NCBI RefSeq assembly: GCF_014207235.1
Contig: NZ_JACHDA010000003.1
Coordinates: forward strand, 1 to 64,000
Direction: 5' to 3'
DNA length: 64,000 nt
Source of the DNA: Sphingopyxis sp. JAI128
Lineage (GTDB): Bacteria > Pseudomonadota > Alphaproteobacteria > Sphingomonadales > Sphingomonadaceae
Shown: one piece after another, positions 27,535 through 35,877 of the stretch
Layout: each line of letters opens with the position of its first letter
Position numbering within the stretch: the first letter of the stretch is position 1
Program-made: the position numbers and the translations under genes
The notes under the pieces: model-generated
What the model saw: the letters and a program-made list of their open reading frames with translations, nothing else
Database searches by the model: none
What the model was told of the DNA's origin: nothing

Positions 27535-28020
27535 GCCGGTACCGGCTCGCGATGATCGTCTCCGCGTCGATAGCGGCCGCTCGGGGGAAGGCTGTCGAGG
27601 CCACCGCCGCGCCCGCGCCTCGTGGTCGCGGAACGGGAGCCTTTGCCCTTCGCGCCATTCTTCGCGCAAAACCCGCGGAATGCCTTGCTCCTTCTCCCCC
27701 AAGCGGGAATTCGCCGCGACGAGGCGAATCAAAATATCGACGAGTCGAGTCCCCGAACTGTCATTTACCGTCTTGCATCGTCGCGCCGACGTGGCACTAT
27801 AGGTGGTGGGTCAACCACGGGGGCACCCCAATAAATTGTATCAGGCTGTAAGTGGCGGATTTCCGTCGTCCATCGCATATGGGCACGGGAAAACCCTTTT
27901 TGCGGCCAAAAAAAGTGCCCACGCGGACAGGTTTAGATGCTAAGACCGGGGCTTCGCCCTGAGTCGAACAAGACAGGAACAAAGCGCACCATGTGCGCGT
28001 TCAGATCGGGGGCGAATAAG
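27535..28020. other. Region upstream of nrdA without a convincing gene
   Basis: This 486-bp stretch has several overlapping short frames on both strands with Arg-rich composition and no ribosome sites, so I call no gene. The right half is probably the nrd promoter and leader; candidate NrdR boxes are listed separately. Confidence 0.5.
27795..27841 (+). promoter_or_regulatory. Candidate NrdR box(es) upstream of nrdA
   Basis: CCCCAATAAATTGTAT at 27826-27841 matches the NrdR consensus (ACACwATATATwGTGT) at most central positions, with the inverted pair CAAT/ATTG. A weaker dyad CACTATAGGTG lies at 27795-27805, about three helical turns upstream, a usual NrdR arrangement. NrdR represses ribonucleotide reductase genes in many bacteria. 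Confidence 0.45.
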
Positions 28021-29973
28021 ATGGATTTTCGGGAAAGCGAACGGGTGGAGACGAGCGACGTGGCGACGGTGGAACTGACGAAGAATGACGCTCCGGCGAC
28101 CCCCGAATCGAAGGGCGAAGCGAAGGGTGATTCGGCGCCCGCGAAGCTCAACGACGCAAGCGAGCCGAAGGTCCACGCGCGCCGCTTTGCGATCGTAACC
28201 GACGCCAGCCGCGACGCCCTTCTCACCGATTTCGGCAAGGAAACGCTGCAGGACCGCTATCTCCTCCCCGGCGAATCCTATCAGGACCTCTTCGCGCGCG
28301 TCGCCGACGCCTATGCCGACGATCAGGATCATGCCCAGCGCCTCTACGATTATATCTCGAAGCTCTGGTTCATGCCCGCTACCCCCGTTCTCTCGAACGG
28401 CGGCACCGGCCGCGGCCTGCCGATCAGCTGCTATCTGAACTCGGTCGACGACAGCCTCGAAGGCATCGTCGGCACGTGGAACGAGAATGTCTGGCTCGCG
28501 AGCCGCGGCGGCGGCATCGGCACCTATTGGGGCGCGGTGCGCGGCATCGGCGAACCCGTGGGCCTCAACGGCAAGACCAGCGGCATCATCCCCTTCGTCC
28601 GCGTGATGGACTCGCTCACTCTCGCGATTTCGCAGGGCTCGCTCCGCCGCGGTTCGGCCGCCTGCTACCTCGACATCTCGCACCCCGAGATCGAAGAGTT
28701 TCTCGAGGTCCGCAAACCCTCGGGCGATTTCAACCGCAAGGCATTGAACCTCCACCACGGCGTCCTCATCACCGACGAATTCATGGAGGCCGTCCGCGAC
28801 GGCACCGAATTCAACCTGCGCAGCCCCAAGGATCAGAGCGTCCGCGCCACCGTCGACGCGCGCAGCCTGTTCCAGAAGCTCGTCGAAACGCGCCTCGCGA
28901 CCGGCGAGCCCTACATCATCTTCATCGACCAGGTGAACCGCATGATGCCCAAGCATCATCGCGATCTCGGGCTCAAGGTCACCACCTCGAACCTCTGCTC
29001 CGAAATCACCCTGCCCACCGGCCGCGACCATCTCGGCAACGATCGCACCGCGGTCTGCTGCCTCTCGTCGCTCAACCTTGAAACCTGGGACGAATGGAAC
29101 GGCGACAAGCGCTTCATCGAGGATGTCATGCGCATGCTCGACAATGTCCTGCAGGATTATATCGACCGCGCCCCGCCCGAAATGGCGCGCGCCAAATATA
29201 GCGCCAGCCGCGAACGCTCGGTCGGCCTCGGCGTCATGGGCTTCCACAGCTTCCTTCAGGCCCGCGGGCTTCCCTTCGAGGGCGCGATGGCGAAATCGTC
29301 GAACCTGCGCGTCTTCAAACATATCCGCGCGCAGGTCGACGCCGCCTCGATGCTGCTCGCCAATGAGCGCGGCCCCTGCCCCGACGCCGCCGATCAGGGG
29401 GTGATGGAGCGTTTCAGCTGCAAGATGGCGATCGCGCCGACCGCGTCGATCAGCATCATCTGCGGCGGCACCAGCGCGTGCATCGAGCCGATCCCCGCGA
29501 ACATCTACACGCACAAGACGCTCTCGGGCAGCTTCTCGATCAAGAACCCGCATCTCGAAGCGCTTCTGGTCGACAAGGCGAAGAACAGCGACGCGATCTG
29601 GAACTCGATCCTCGAACGCGGCGGCAGCGTCCAGCACCTCGACTTCCTGACGCAGGATGAAAAGGACTGCTACAAGACGAGCTTCGAGATCGACCAGCGC
29701 TGGCTGCTCGAACTCGCCGCCGACCGCACGCCGTACATCGACCAGGCCGCCTCGCTGAACCTGTTCATCCCGGCGGACGTCGAGAAATGGGACCTGCTCA
29801 TGCTCCACTATCGCGCGTGGGAACTCGGCATCAAATCGCTTTACTATCTCCGCTCGAAATCGGTGCAGCGCGCCGGCTTCGCGGGCGGGGTCGAGGCCGA
29901 CAACACCCCCGAGGCGGCGAAGTTCGAACTCGCGGGCAGCACCGATTACGACGAGTGTCTGGCTTGTCAGTAA
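28021..29973 (+). CDS. nrdA: Ribonucleoside-diphosphate reductase, class I, alpha subunit
   Basis: This subunit reduces ribonucleotides to deoxyribonucleotides. I start it at ATG 28021 (MDFRESERVE), eight bases after a GGGGG; ATG 27991 in frame is an alternative. The 650-residue product has no N-terminal ATP cone. It shows SCYLNSVDDSLEG, SRGGGIGTYWGAVRG, TTSNLCSEITLPTG, CCLSSLNLETWDEW and ERSVGLGVMGFHSFL, supplying the active-site cysteines and radical-path residues. The C-terminus ends ECLACQ, the redox-active pair rereduced by thioredoxin or glutaredoxin. A small membrane protein gene separates it from nrdB. Confidence 0.96.
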   Translation: MDFRESERVETSDVATVELTKNDAPATPESKGEAKGDSAPAKLNDASEPKVHARRFAIVTDASRDALLTDFGKETLQDRYLLPGESYQDLFARVADAYADDQDHAQRLYDYISKLWFMPATPVLSNGGTGRGLPISCYLNSVDDSLEGIVGTWNENVWLASRGGGIGTYWGAVRGIGEPVGLNGKTSGIIPFVRVMDSLTLAISQGSLRRGSAACYLDISHPEIEEFLEVRKPSGDFNRKALNLHHGVLITDEFMEAVRDGTEFNLRSPKDQSVRATVDARSLFQKLVETRLATGEPYIIFIDQVNRMMPKHHRDLGLKVTTSNLCSEITLPTGRDHLGNDRTAVCCLSSLNLETWDEWNGDKRFIEDVMRMLDNVLQDYIDRAPPEMARAKYSASRERSVGLGVMGFHSFLQARGLPFEGAMAKSSNLRVFKHIRAQVDAASMLLANERGPCPDAADQGVMERFSCKMAIAPTASISIICGGTSACIEPIPANIYTHKTLSGSFSIKNPHLEALLVDKAKNSDAIWNSILERGGSVQHLDFLTQDEKDCYKTSFEIDQRWLLELAADRTPYIDQAASLNLFIPADVEKWDLLMLHYRAWELGIKSLYYLRSKSVQRAGFAGGVEADNTPEAAKFELAGSTDYDECLACQ

Positions 29974-30326
29974 AGAGTTTCCTCGCCGACGCTTTTGGCA
30001 TCACGCAGCTGCGTGAAAGCCACGAAACGCTCGGCGGGCGAAAATTCTGGACCCTGATGGGTGCCACACTGGCCTATATCGCCATTGGTTCTACGCTGAG
30101 CATAATGGCGGTTTGGCCTGGAAATTGTGATCACGAGGGTCGACGGCCCATAGGTTTCTTTAAGCAGTTCAACTGCAGTCCCGACCTGCTTTCCGGGGGC
30201 GCAGTCGAAATAGGTTTGTTTATCTGGCTTTGGTCTCTTCCGACGATTGGTATCGTCGCGGTGGCATGGTCCTGGATCAATCATTTCCGGCGCAAGCGCG
30301 CTCGAACGACGCAGTGGAGTAAGTAG
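29955..30326 (+). CDS. Small membrane protein between nrdA and nrdB
   Basis: About 123 residues, starting at GTG 29955 inside the end of nrdA; TTG 29964 is another possible start. The stop TAG immediately precedes the nrdB ATG. It has a soluble N-terminus (KSFLADAFGITQLRESHETLG) and two hydrophobic segments, FWTLMGATLAYIAIGSTLSI and VEIGLFIWLWSLPTIGIVAV. The loop between them holds two cysteines (GNCDHEGRR, QFNCSPD), and the tail is basic. Its GC is lower than its neighbours, so it may be a later insertion. Function unknown. Confidence 0.65.
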   Translation: MSGLSVKSFLADAFGITQLRESHETLGGRKFWTLMGATLAYIAIGSTLSIMAVWPGNCDHEGRRPIGFFKQFNCSPDLLSGGAVEIGLFIWLWSLPTIGIVAVAWSWINHFRRKRARTTQWSK

Positions 30327-31391
30327 ATGCCCCTTCTAGAAGCCCGCAAGACCTACAAGCCCTTCGAATATCCCTGGGCGTTCGATTTCTGGAAGCGCCA
30401 GCAGCAGATCCACTGGGTTCCCGAGGAAGTGCCGCTGGGCGAGGATTGCCGCGACTGGGCGCAAAAGATCAGCGACCACGAACGCAATTTGCTCACGCAG
30501 ATTTTCCGCTTCTTCACCCAGGCCGATATCGAGGTGCAGGATTGCTACCACGAAAAATATGGCAGCGTGTTCAAGCCGACCGAGATCAAGATGATGCTGA
30601 CCGCGTTCAGCAACATGGAAACGGTGCATATCGCGGCGTACAGCCATTTGCTCGACACCATCGGCATGCCCGAAAGCGAATATGGCATGTTCCTCGAATA
30701 TGACGAGATGCGCGCCAAGCACGACTATATGGGCACCTTCGGGGTCGAAAATGACGAGGATATCGCGCGCACGCTCGCGATGTTCGGCGGCTTTACCGAG
30801 GGCCTCCAGCTCTTCGCCAGCTTCGCGATGCTGATGAACTTCCCGCGCTTCAACAAGATGAAGGGCATGGGCCAGATCGTCAGCTGGTCGATCCGCGACG
30901 AAAGCCTCCACTGCGAAGGCATCATCAAGCTGTTCCACACCTTCACCAAGGAACGCGGCTGCCTGACCAAGGCGGTGAAGGAAGACATCATCGACACCTG
31001 CCAGAAAACGGTGCGGCTCGAGGATGCGTTCATCGACCTCGCCTTCGAACAAGGCCCCGTCCCCGGCATGACGCCGAAGGAGATCAAGCGCTATATCCGC
31101 TACATCGCCGACTGGCGCCTCGGCCAGCTGGGCTTCCAGCCGATCTACATGATCGACGAACACCCGCTCCCCTGGCTCGCCCCGCTGCTGAACGGCGTCG
31201 AGCACGCCAATTTCTTCGAAACGCGCGCGACCGAGTACAGCAAGGGCGCGACGCGCGGCGACTGGAACACCGTCTGGTCGAGCTTCGACAACCGCAAAAA
31301 GGCCAAGACCGGCGACGACGCGGCCCCCGCCGGCGACGCCGAAAATGACGGCGAAGACATGTTCGCCAAGGCAGGGATTGCCGCCGAGTAA
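30327..31391 (+). CDS. nrdB: Ribonucleoside-diphosphate reductase, class I, beta subunit
   Basis: This 354-residue ferritin-like subunit makes the diiron/tyrosyl radical used by NrdA. Metal ligands are visible in FTQADIEVQDCYHEKYG, in METVHIAAYSHL (Glu and His, with the radical Tyr four residues after that His), in the GFTEGLQLFASF helix and in RDESLHCEG. The C-terminus is Asp/Glu-rich and ends DMFAKAGIAAE, where NrdB tails dock on NrdA. It follows the small membrane protein stop with no spacer, so translation is coupled. Confidence 0.96.
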   Translation: MPLLEARKTYKPFEYPWAFDFWKRQQQIHWVPEEVPLGEDCRDWAQKISDHERNLLTQIFRFFTQADIEVQDCYHEKYGSVFKPTEIKMMLTAFSNMETVHIAAYSHLLDTIGMPESEYGMFLEYDEMRAKHDYMGTFGVENDEDIARTLAMFGGFTEGLQLFASFAMLMNFPRFNKMKGMGQIVSWSIRDESLHCEGIIKLFHTFTKERGCLTKAVKEDIIDTCQKTVRLEDAFIDLAFEQGPVPGMTPKEIKRYIRYIADWRLGQLGFQPIYMIDEHPLPWLAPLLNGVEHANFFETRATEYSKGATRGDWNTVWSSFDNRKKAKTGDDAAPAGDAENDGEDMFAKAGIAAE

Positions 31392-31401
31392 GCGATGCCA
31401 A

Positions 31402-31472
31402 ACCCCTCCCGCTTGCGGGAGGGGTGGTCGGAGACCCGTGGCTCCGACCACGAGACTTGGGAGCTTGCTCCC
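31402..31472 (+). terminator. Triple hairpin after nrdB (possible terminator or repeat)
   Basis: Three stem-loops follow each other: ACCCCTCCCGC/GCGGGAGGGGT (31402-31425, 11-bp perfect stem), GGTCGGAG/CTCCGACC (31426-31449), and GGGAGC/GCTCCC (31459-31472). No T-run follows, so if it terminates it may need Rho. It may instead be a dispersed repeat related to the elements at 50637 and 59217. Confidence 0.45.
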
Positions 31473-31535
31473 TAGTCGCCGCGGGGAGGGCACAGGCGCC
31501 ACCCCACAACCGATAACAAGAAGTCAGAGGCCAAA

Positions 31536-31766
31536 ATGACCGAAGAGAAAAAACCCAAACTCATCATCCTCAGCCAGCCGCAGCGCGCCACGCTCGAAGG
31601 CCTGTCAAACCGCCGCCCCCAACTCCCCAGCGATCCCGTGCGCGACGAACTCACCGCGCTGGGACTGGTGGTGAAACAGGGCGCCAAATGGGCGCTGACC
31701 CCGCAGGGCAAGAAGGTGCTGGCGGCGAGCTCGAACCGGCGCAACGCGGGCGGATTTTCGGTTTAA
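31536..31766 (+). CDS. Small conserved-looking hypothetical protein
   Basis: This 76-residue protein begins MTEEKKPKLIILSQPQRA after an AGAGG ribosome site. The central part DELTALGLVVKQGAKWALTP followed by QGKKVLAA has the feel of a winged-helix wing, but I do not recognise a family. It lies between nrdB and the AT-rich nuclease-like gene and keeps the high GC of the core genome. Confidence 0.65.
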   Translation: MTEEKKPKLIILSQPQRATLEGLSNRRPQLPSDPVRDELTALGLVVKQGAKWALTPQGKKVLAASSNRRNAGGFSV

Positions 31767-31836
31767 AGTATTGACTTTCTCGACAATTGAACATTTCAAA
31801 AAGCGAGTGCTAGCTTTAAAACGATAGGCACCGCAA

Positions 31837-33303
31837 ATGAGCAAATCTTCGGTCCATCCCGAGCTATTCTCAAAACGGTTCAACATACCTGAGAGCGAAC
31901 TTTCTCGCCTTGGAGTATTTGACCCAACGCTCAATGTCGACACCTTGCTGTTCCCGGATCCGCTTCTGCTTGAACGCAGCGAATACAAGGAGATGCGGGA
32001 TGCCAGAGCATCTTTTGATCGATATTTCGAAAGGGTGATGACTCTTCTTCACGGCATAAGAGAAGAAGGCGACATGGTATGGCGAACGGCATTTAAGCAA
32101 CTATCTTTCCCCGAAATCAAGGGGACTTGCTTGGGCTATGGCGCCGCCTCGATATCCGGTCGAGGTACAGGACCTAAAATGACCGAACAATTGGTACGTA
32201 CGGGCCGAGATGTCGTCCGAATGGGGATCGACGATCCCGATCTGTTTATGGCTATGGGATTATTCGAAGAGAATTTTGGACCAGATTTGATTGGAGACAT
32301 GTTCACCAATATTGCGTTTAGCCATATTGCTGACTTCAACCAGAGAATTATCCAAAAGCTCGGGATACCCGCTCAAGATTTCAGTATCAAACTGGCCAAC
32401 GGAACGAAGCATTCAGCAAAATTCGCTTTGAACATGCTCCAGCCTGACGATGACGTCCCTGTCATCCTCTTACCAAAAGACATTCTGAGAGATCTACCGA
32501 TCGCGACATGCTGGGCTGAAGTTCAAAATGTCGCTTCTGAAAATGAAGAATTCAGAGATACGCTCAACACGGCTGTGGCACATTTGTGGTCGAAGAAGAC
32601 GCTAGAAAGCAAAAGCATCTTAAAAAATTGGGCCTTATCCACCCCAAGTGCGTTCGGGTCCTTGCTAGACATGCTTCACGGCCATGATGGTAAACCATAT
32701 GATTTTGCCGCCGATCCCCTTGGTGAAATCGTATGGCGAAAAATCGGCGAAGAAATTTCAAAAAAATATCCATTTGATATAGATAGTCCCAAGAAAATAG
32801 ATGAAAAATCGGCCGTTTCTCTTGTTAAGGACATTCTTGATCAGTTTATATTCCTAGTCGAAAAAAGAGACTTATGGAGAGAATTGTACGCAGATCAACA
32901 TTGCCTTCAACCACGAATAGAAAAGTCTTGTCAGAGACTATTCTATGCAATGGCGCTCTCCTACTGCAAGGCTTACAATTTGGACGTAACACCGGAAGCG
33001 GATACAGGTAGAGGCCCTGTTGATTTCAAATTTTCTTCGGGGATAAGAACCAGAATTCTCATAGAAATTAAGTTATCCTCGAACACTCAGGTCGTAAAAG
33101 GCTTCGAAAAGCAACTTAATATTTATAATGATGCCGAAAATCCCATAGCAAGCTACTACGTGGTCGTGAACGTCGGGCATCTTGGCGGCAAGCTTAAAAA
33201 GCTCAACGCCCTTAGAGATAAGCAGATTAGTGCCAAAGGATCCGCACCCGAGTTAATCGTTGTTGATGGCTTGCCTCGCCAATCAGCAAGCAAGGTGCAA
33301 TAA
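31837..33303 (+). CDS. AT-rich putative PD-(D/E)XK nuclease-like protein
   Basis: This 488-residue protein is markedly less GC-rich than its surroundings, with frequent AAA and ATT codons, which suggests recent transfer. The C-terminal region (about 390-470) reads DTGRGPVDFKF, then RTRILIEIKLSS and a KGFEKQLNIYNDAE helix. An Asp followed by E-x-K on the next strand is the PD-(D/E)XK nuclease pattern. The N-terminal 380 residues are mostly helical with no motif I know. The gene sits 50 bp before an HNH endonuclease; together they look like a defence or restriction cassette. Substrate and trigger are unknown. Confidence 0.7.
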   Translation: MSKSSVHPELFSKRFNIPESELSRLGVFDPTLNVDTLLFPDPLLLERSEYKEMRDARASFDRYFERVMTLLHGIREEGDMVWRTAFKQLSFPEIKGTCLGYGAASISGRGTGPKMTEQLVRTGRDVVRMGIDDPDLFMAMGLFEENFGPDLIGDMFTNIAFSHIADFNQRIIQKLGIPAQDFSIKLANGTKHSAKFALNMLQPDDDVPVILLPKDILRDLPIATCWAEVQNVASENEEFRDTLNTAVAHLWSKKTLESKSILKNWALSTPSAFGSLLDMLHGHDGKPYDFAADPLGEIVWRKIGEEISKKYPFDIDSPKKIDEKSAVSLVKDILDQFIFLVEKRDLWRELYADQHCLQPRIEKSCQRLFYAMALSYCKAYNLDVTPEADTGRGPVDFKFSSGIRTRILIEIKLSSNTQVVKGFEKQLNIYNDAENPIASYYVVVNVGHLGGKLKKLNALRDKQISAKGSAPELIVVDGLPRQSASKVQ

Positions 33304-33353
33304 TCCCCAATTAGTCGTCGCCTAGCCAAGGCCCATCGGCTAACCACATCTCA

Positions 33354-34229
33354 ATGCCCGGGGTTTTCGTCCATCGCCGCGATACGCATTATGCCGACGA
33401 ACCCTATGGGCAATATCAATTCCCCAAAGTCTATCTGTCGCGCGCCAGCCAGTTTGAAGGCGATTGGGCCGTCTATTATGAGCCGGTCAAGGCTGGCGGC
33501 CGGGGCTTCTATGCCGTTGCCTGGGTCGAACGCATCGTCCCCGATCCGACGCGCGACGGCCATTATCTCGCGCTGATCAAACCCGACACCTATCTCGACT
33601 TTGCGCACAATGTTCCGCGAACGATCGATGGCGAACTTGTCGAAAGAGATTTGGCCAATGCTCAAGCGGCCGTCCGCCCGCTTAGCCAGCGCGACTTTGT
33701 TCGCATCATCGACCTTGGCCTCGGCGACGATGAAAACACCCTGCCCCGCATTGGCGATCCGGCCACTCCATTCCCGCCCTCGCTTCGCGACAACCCGCGC
33801 CCATTCCGCTTCGAGCAGGAGCGTGTTCGCACCGAAAGCCTGACCTCGCGCATCGTTCGCGACCGCGTCTTCCGTACCGCCGTGCTCGCCGCCTACGACA
33901 AGCGCTGCGCAATGACCGGCCTTAAATTCATTAACGGCGGCGGACGCGCCGAAGTCGCCGCCGCGCATATTCGTCCTGTGGCCGCCAATGGTCCTGACAG
34001 TGTTAACAACGGCCTCGCCCTATCAGGCACCGCACACTGGATGTTCGACCGCGGCTTGATTTCCTTGGACGACGACCTCTCGGTCCTCGTCTCACGCCAC
34101 GTCAACGATATCGATAGTCTCAAACGGCTGCTCCGGTCCGACCGGAAGGCGATCGAACCGCTCGATCCGGCGCTCCGTCCACATCCGAGCTTCCTCGCGT
34201 GGCATCGGGAAAACGTCTTTAAGTTGTAG
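33354..34229 (+). CDS. HNH endonuclease with an N-terminal PUA/EVE-like domain
   Basis: This 291-residue protein has an HNH nuclease at 200-260: YDKRCAMTGLKF, AAAHIRPVAANG, SVNNGLALSGTAHWMFD, giving the His, Asn and His. The N-terminal domain (FPKVYLSRASQFEGDWAVYY, then RGFYAVAWVERIVPDP) resembles the PUA/EVE-like fold often fused to nucleases that read modified DNA. That suggests modification-dependent restriction, but this is inference. No strong ribosome site is visible. Its GC is close to the core genome, unlike the gene before it. Confidence 0.8.
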   Translation: MPGVFVHRRDTHYADEPYGQYQFPKVYLSRASQFEGDWAVYYEPVKAGGRGFYAVAWVERIVPDPTRDGHYLALIKPDTYLDFAHNVPRTIDGELVERDLANAQAAVRPLSQRDFVRIIDLGLGDDENTLPRIGDPATPFPPSLRDNPRPFRFEQERVRTESLTSRIVRDRVFRTAVLAAYDKRCAMTGLKFINGGGRAEVAAAHIRPVAANGPDSVNNGLALSGTAHWMFDRGLISLDDDLSVLVSRHVNDIDSLKRLLRSDRKAIEPLDPALRPHPSFLAWHRENVFKL

Positions 34230-34368
34230 GGATCGTTAGTCGCCTTCCGCGCACCGTCGCAAAAGACGCCTTCCATCGCCGCCGCCCGCACCCCCCAAAA
34301 TCCTATTTCGCACACCCCACCCCAAAAACCCCTTTCCTACATTATCCGCCTATGCTCCAAACTGGCAG

Positions 34369-35112
34369 ATGAGCCACATCGCCCCCATCCCCGCGCCCGG
34401 CGCGGACCTCGCCCCCGCCCCCGACCCCACCCCCGCGCTCGATGCGCACGGCCATGACCCCGCCGACTACGACTGGGTGCCGGTGCTGAAAAAGCGCCGC
34501 AAGGACGGCTGGTCGCCCGACAAGCAGCGCGCCTTTATCGAGGCGCTCGCCGATTGCGGCTCGGTCGCATCCGCCGCGCGGGCTGTCGGCATGTCCGAAT
34601 CGACCGCCTATCGCCTGCGCCGGTCTCCGGGCGCCGAAGCGTTCGACCGCGCCTGGTCGGCGGCGATCGACGCGGCGTCGAAGAAATTGCTCGACGCCGC
34701 CTTCGAACGCGCGCTCGTCGGTACCGACGAGCCGGTGTTCGACCGCGACGGCCACCGCGTCGGCCGCCGCCTCCGCCAGAGCGACCGGCTGCTGATGTTC
34801 CTGCTGCGCGCCTATGGCCCCGATTGTTTCCGCGATGCCGCGGCGCGCGGCGCGAGCGCGTCCGGGCGCACGCCCGTGTCCACCCCGGTGGCCGAGGCTT
34901 TGGTCCACCTCCATCCCGCGCCGCCCGCCGCGCCCGAAGCGCTGATGGCGCCCGATGACCTTGCGATGGCGCTCGACATCGCCGATCAGTGCGACGGCCA
35001 ATTACCGCCCTGGTATCGCGAGGATCGTGAGGAGTTGCTGGCAGTGCCGGCCGCCCCGGCCCCCGTCGCAGCGGCGGGCGACGCGGCAGATGACGGGGCT
35101 GACCTTTACTGA
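34369..35112 (+). CDS. HTH protein resembling phage terminase small subunits
   Basis: This 247-residue protein opens with a Pro/Ala-rich tail, then a helix-turn-helix (WSPDKQRAFIEALADCGSVA followed by SAARAVGMSESTAYRLRRSP). A helical block follows (AAIDAASKKLLDAAFERALV) and a loop with DEPVFDRDGHRVGRRLRQSD. The architecture recalls terminase small subunits, but no other phage genes are nearby, and such solitary proteins are frequent in sphingomonads. It probably binds DNA. The 42-bp tandem repeats begin inside its last codons. Confidence 0.7.
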   Translation: MSHIAPIPAPGADLAPAPDPTPALDAHGHDPADYDWVPVLKKRRKDGWSPDKQRAFIEALADCGSVASAARAVGMSESTAYRLRRSPGAEAFDRAWSAAIDAASKKLLDAAFERALVGTDEPVFDRDGHRVGRRLRQSDRLLMFLLRAYGPDCFRDAAARGASASGRTPVSTPVAEALVHLHPAPPAAPEALMAPDDLAMALDIADQCDGQLPPWYREDREELLAVPAAPAPVAAAGDAADDGADLY

Positions 35113-35204
35113 CCTTTGGCCGCGCCGCCGCGCCATTGGGCTGACCTTTACTGACCTTTGGCGGCGCGGCGGCGCCGTTGGGCTGACCTTTACTGACCTT
35201 TGGC
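35096..35204. repeat. Three tandem 42-bp repeats
   Basis: GGGCTGACCTTTACTGACCT and the next five bases begin at 35096, 35138 and 35180, a period of 42 bp. The spacers are GC-rich. On the plus strand each unit reads GLTFTDLW in one frame. The first copy overlaps the end of the HTH gene. A related 24-bp copy is at 47384-47407 on the minus strand. Confidence 0.9.
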
Positions 35205-35230
35205 GGCGCTGCGCGTGGGGGGCCACCCCC

Positions 35231-35737
35231 TCAATTCATCGCCGAACCCGCCGGAAACCCGCGCAGCCCCGCGACCGCGAACATCACCCCGCCGCGCACC
35301 GCCTCGGGCGAATCGGCGAGCAGATAGAGCTTGACCAGTTCGCGCGTCACCTCGCTGTCGTCGTCGACGACCAGCCGCAGCGACGCGATGCCAAGGTCGT
35401 TCTTCGCCATCACGACGTCGCGGATCAGCGGCAGCGGCCAACTGTCCGATGCGCCGCGATACAGCCGCGCGCCGTCGTGCCAGATAAAGGCATCGCGCCG
35501 CCGCCACGCGCGAAAGAAAGCCGCAAAGCCAAGCAGCGCCGCGGCGATCGCGGCGGTGGCGAGCAGATTGCCGAACAGCAGCATGCGCAGCACCGCGTCC
35601 GCGCCGTCGCCCCATGCCATGCTCGCCTGCCGCACGATCAGCGCCGTCGCGGCGAGCGCACACAGCAATTGCCCCGCCAGCAGCGGCTTCGCCTTCAGCC
35701 GGCCGATCACGATCTGTCTGCTAAACCCGCCTGTCAT
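35231..35737 (-). CDS. Two-helix membrane protein of unknown function
   Basis: The start at ATG 35737 (MTGGFSRQIVIGRLKAKP) gives 168 residues; the longer frame adds an Arg-rich stretch that is not protein-like. Two hydrophobic segments (GQLLCALAATALIVR and LLFGNLLATAAIAAALLGF) precede a soluble domain (FIWHDGARLYRGASDSWPL and ASLRLVVDDDSEVTRELVKL). The architecture recalls PH-like membrane-anchored proteins, but I do not recognise the family. It diverges from the secreted protein at 35878. Confidence 0.75.
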   Translation of the reverse strand: MTGGFSRQIVIGRLKAKPLLAGQLLCALAATALIVRQASMAWGDGADAVLRMLLFGNLLATAAIAAALLGFAAFFRAWRRRDAFIWHDGARLYRGASDSWPLPLIRDVVMAKNDLGIASLRLVVDDDSEVTRELVKLYLLADSPEAVRGGVMFAVAGLRGFPAGSAMN

Positions 35738-35877
35738 CGCGCGCCTACATAGGAAGCGCGCCCGCCCCGCGCCAGTCCGCGGCGCTGACCGACCTGCTCG
35801 CCCCGCCCTTTGCCGCCGACCCCGCCTTGACACGCCGCGCCGCAGCGCGCACCCATCGGACAGGGGAGAATAACCGC

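Noticed and set aside
27478-27732. An 84-codon minus-strand frame covering the terminator.
   Set aside because: It reads through an intrinsic terminator, is Arg-rich and has no ribosome site.
35090-35752. A long plus frame starting MTGLTFTDLW.
   Set aside because: After the repeats it becomes an Arg/Gln-rich antisense copy of the membrane protein gene at 35231; only the repeat itself is kept as a finding.
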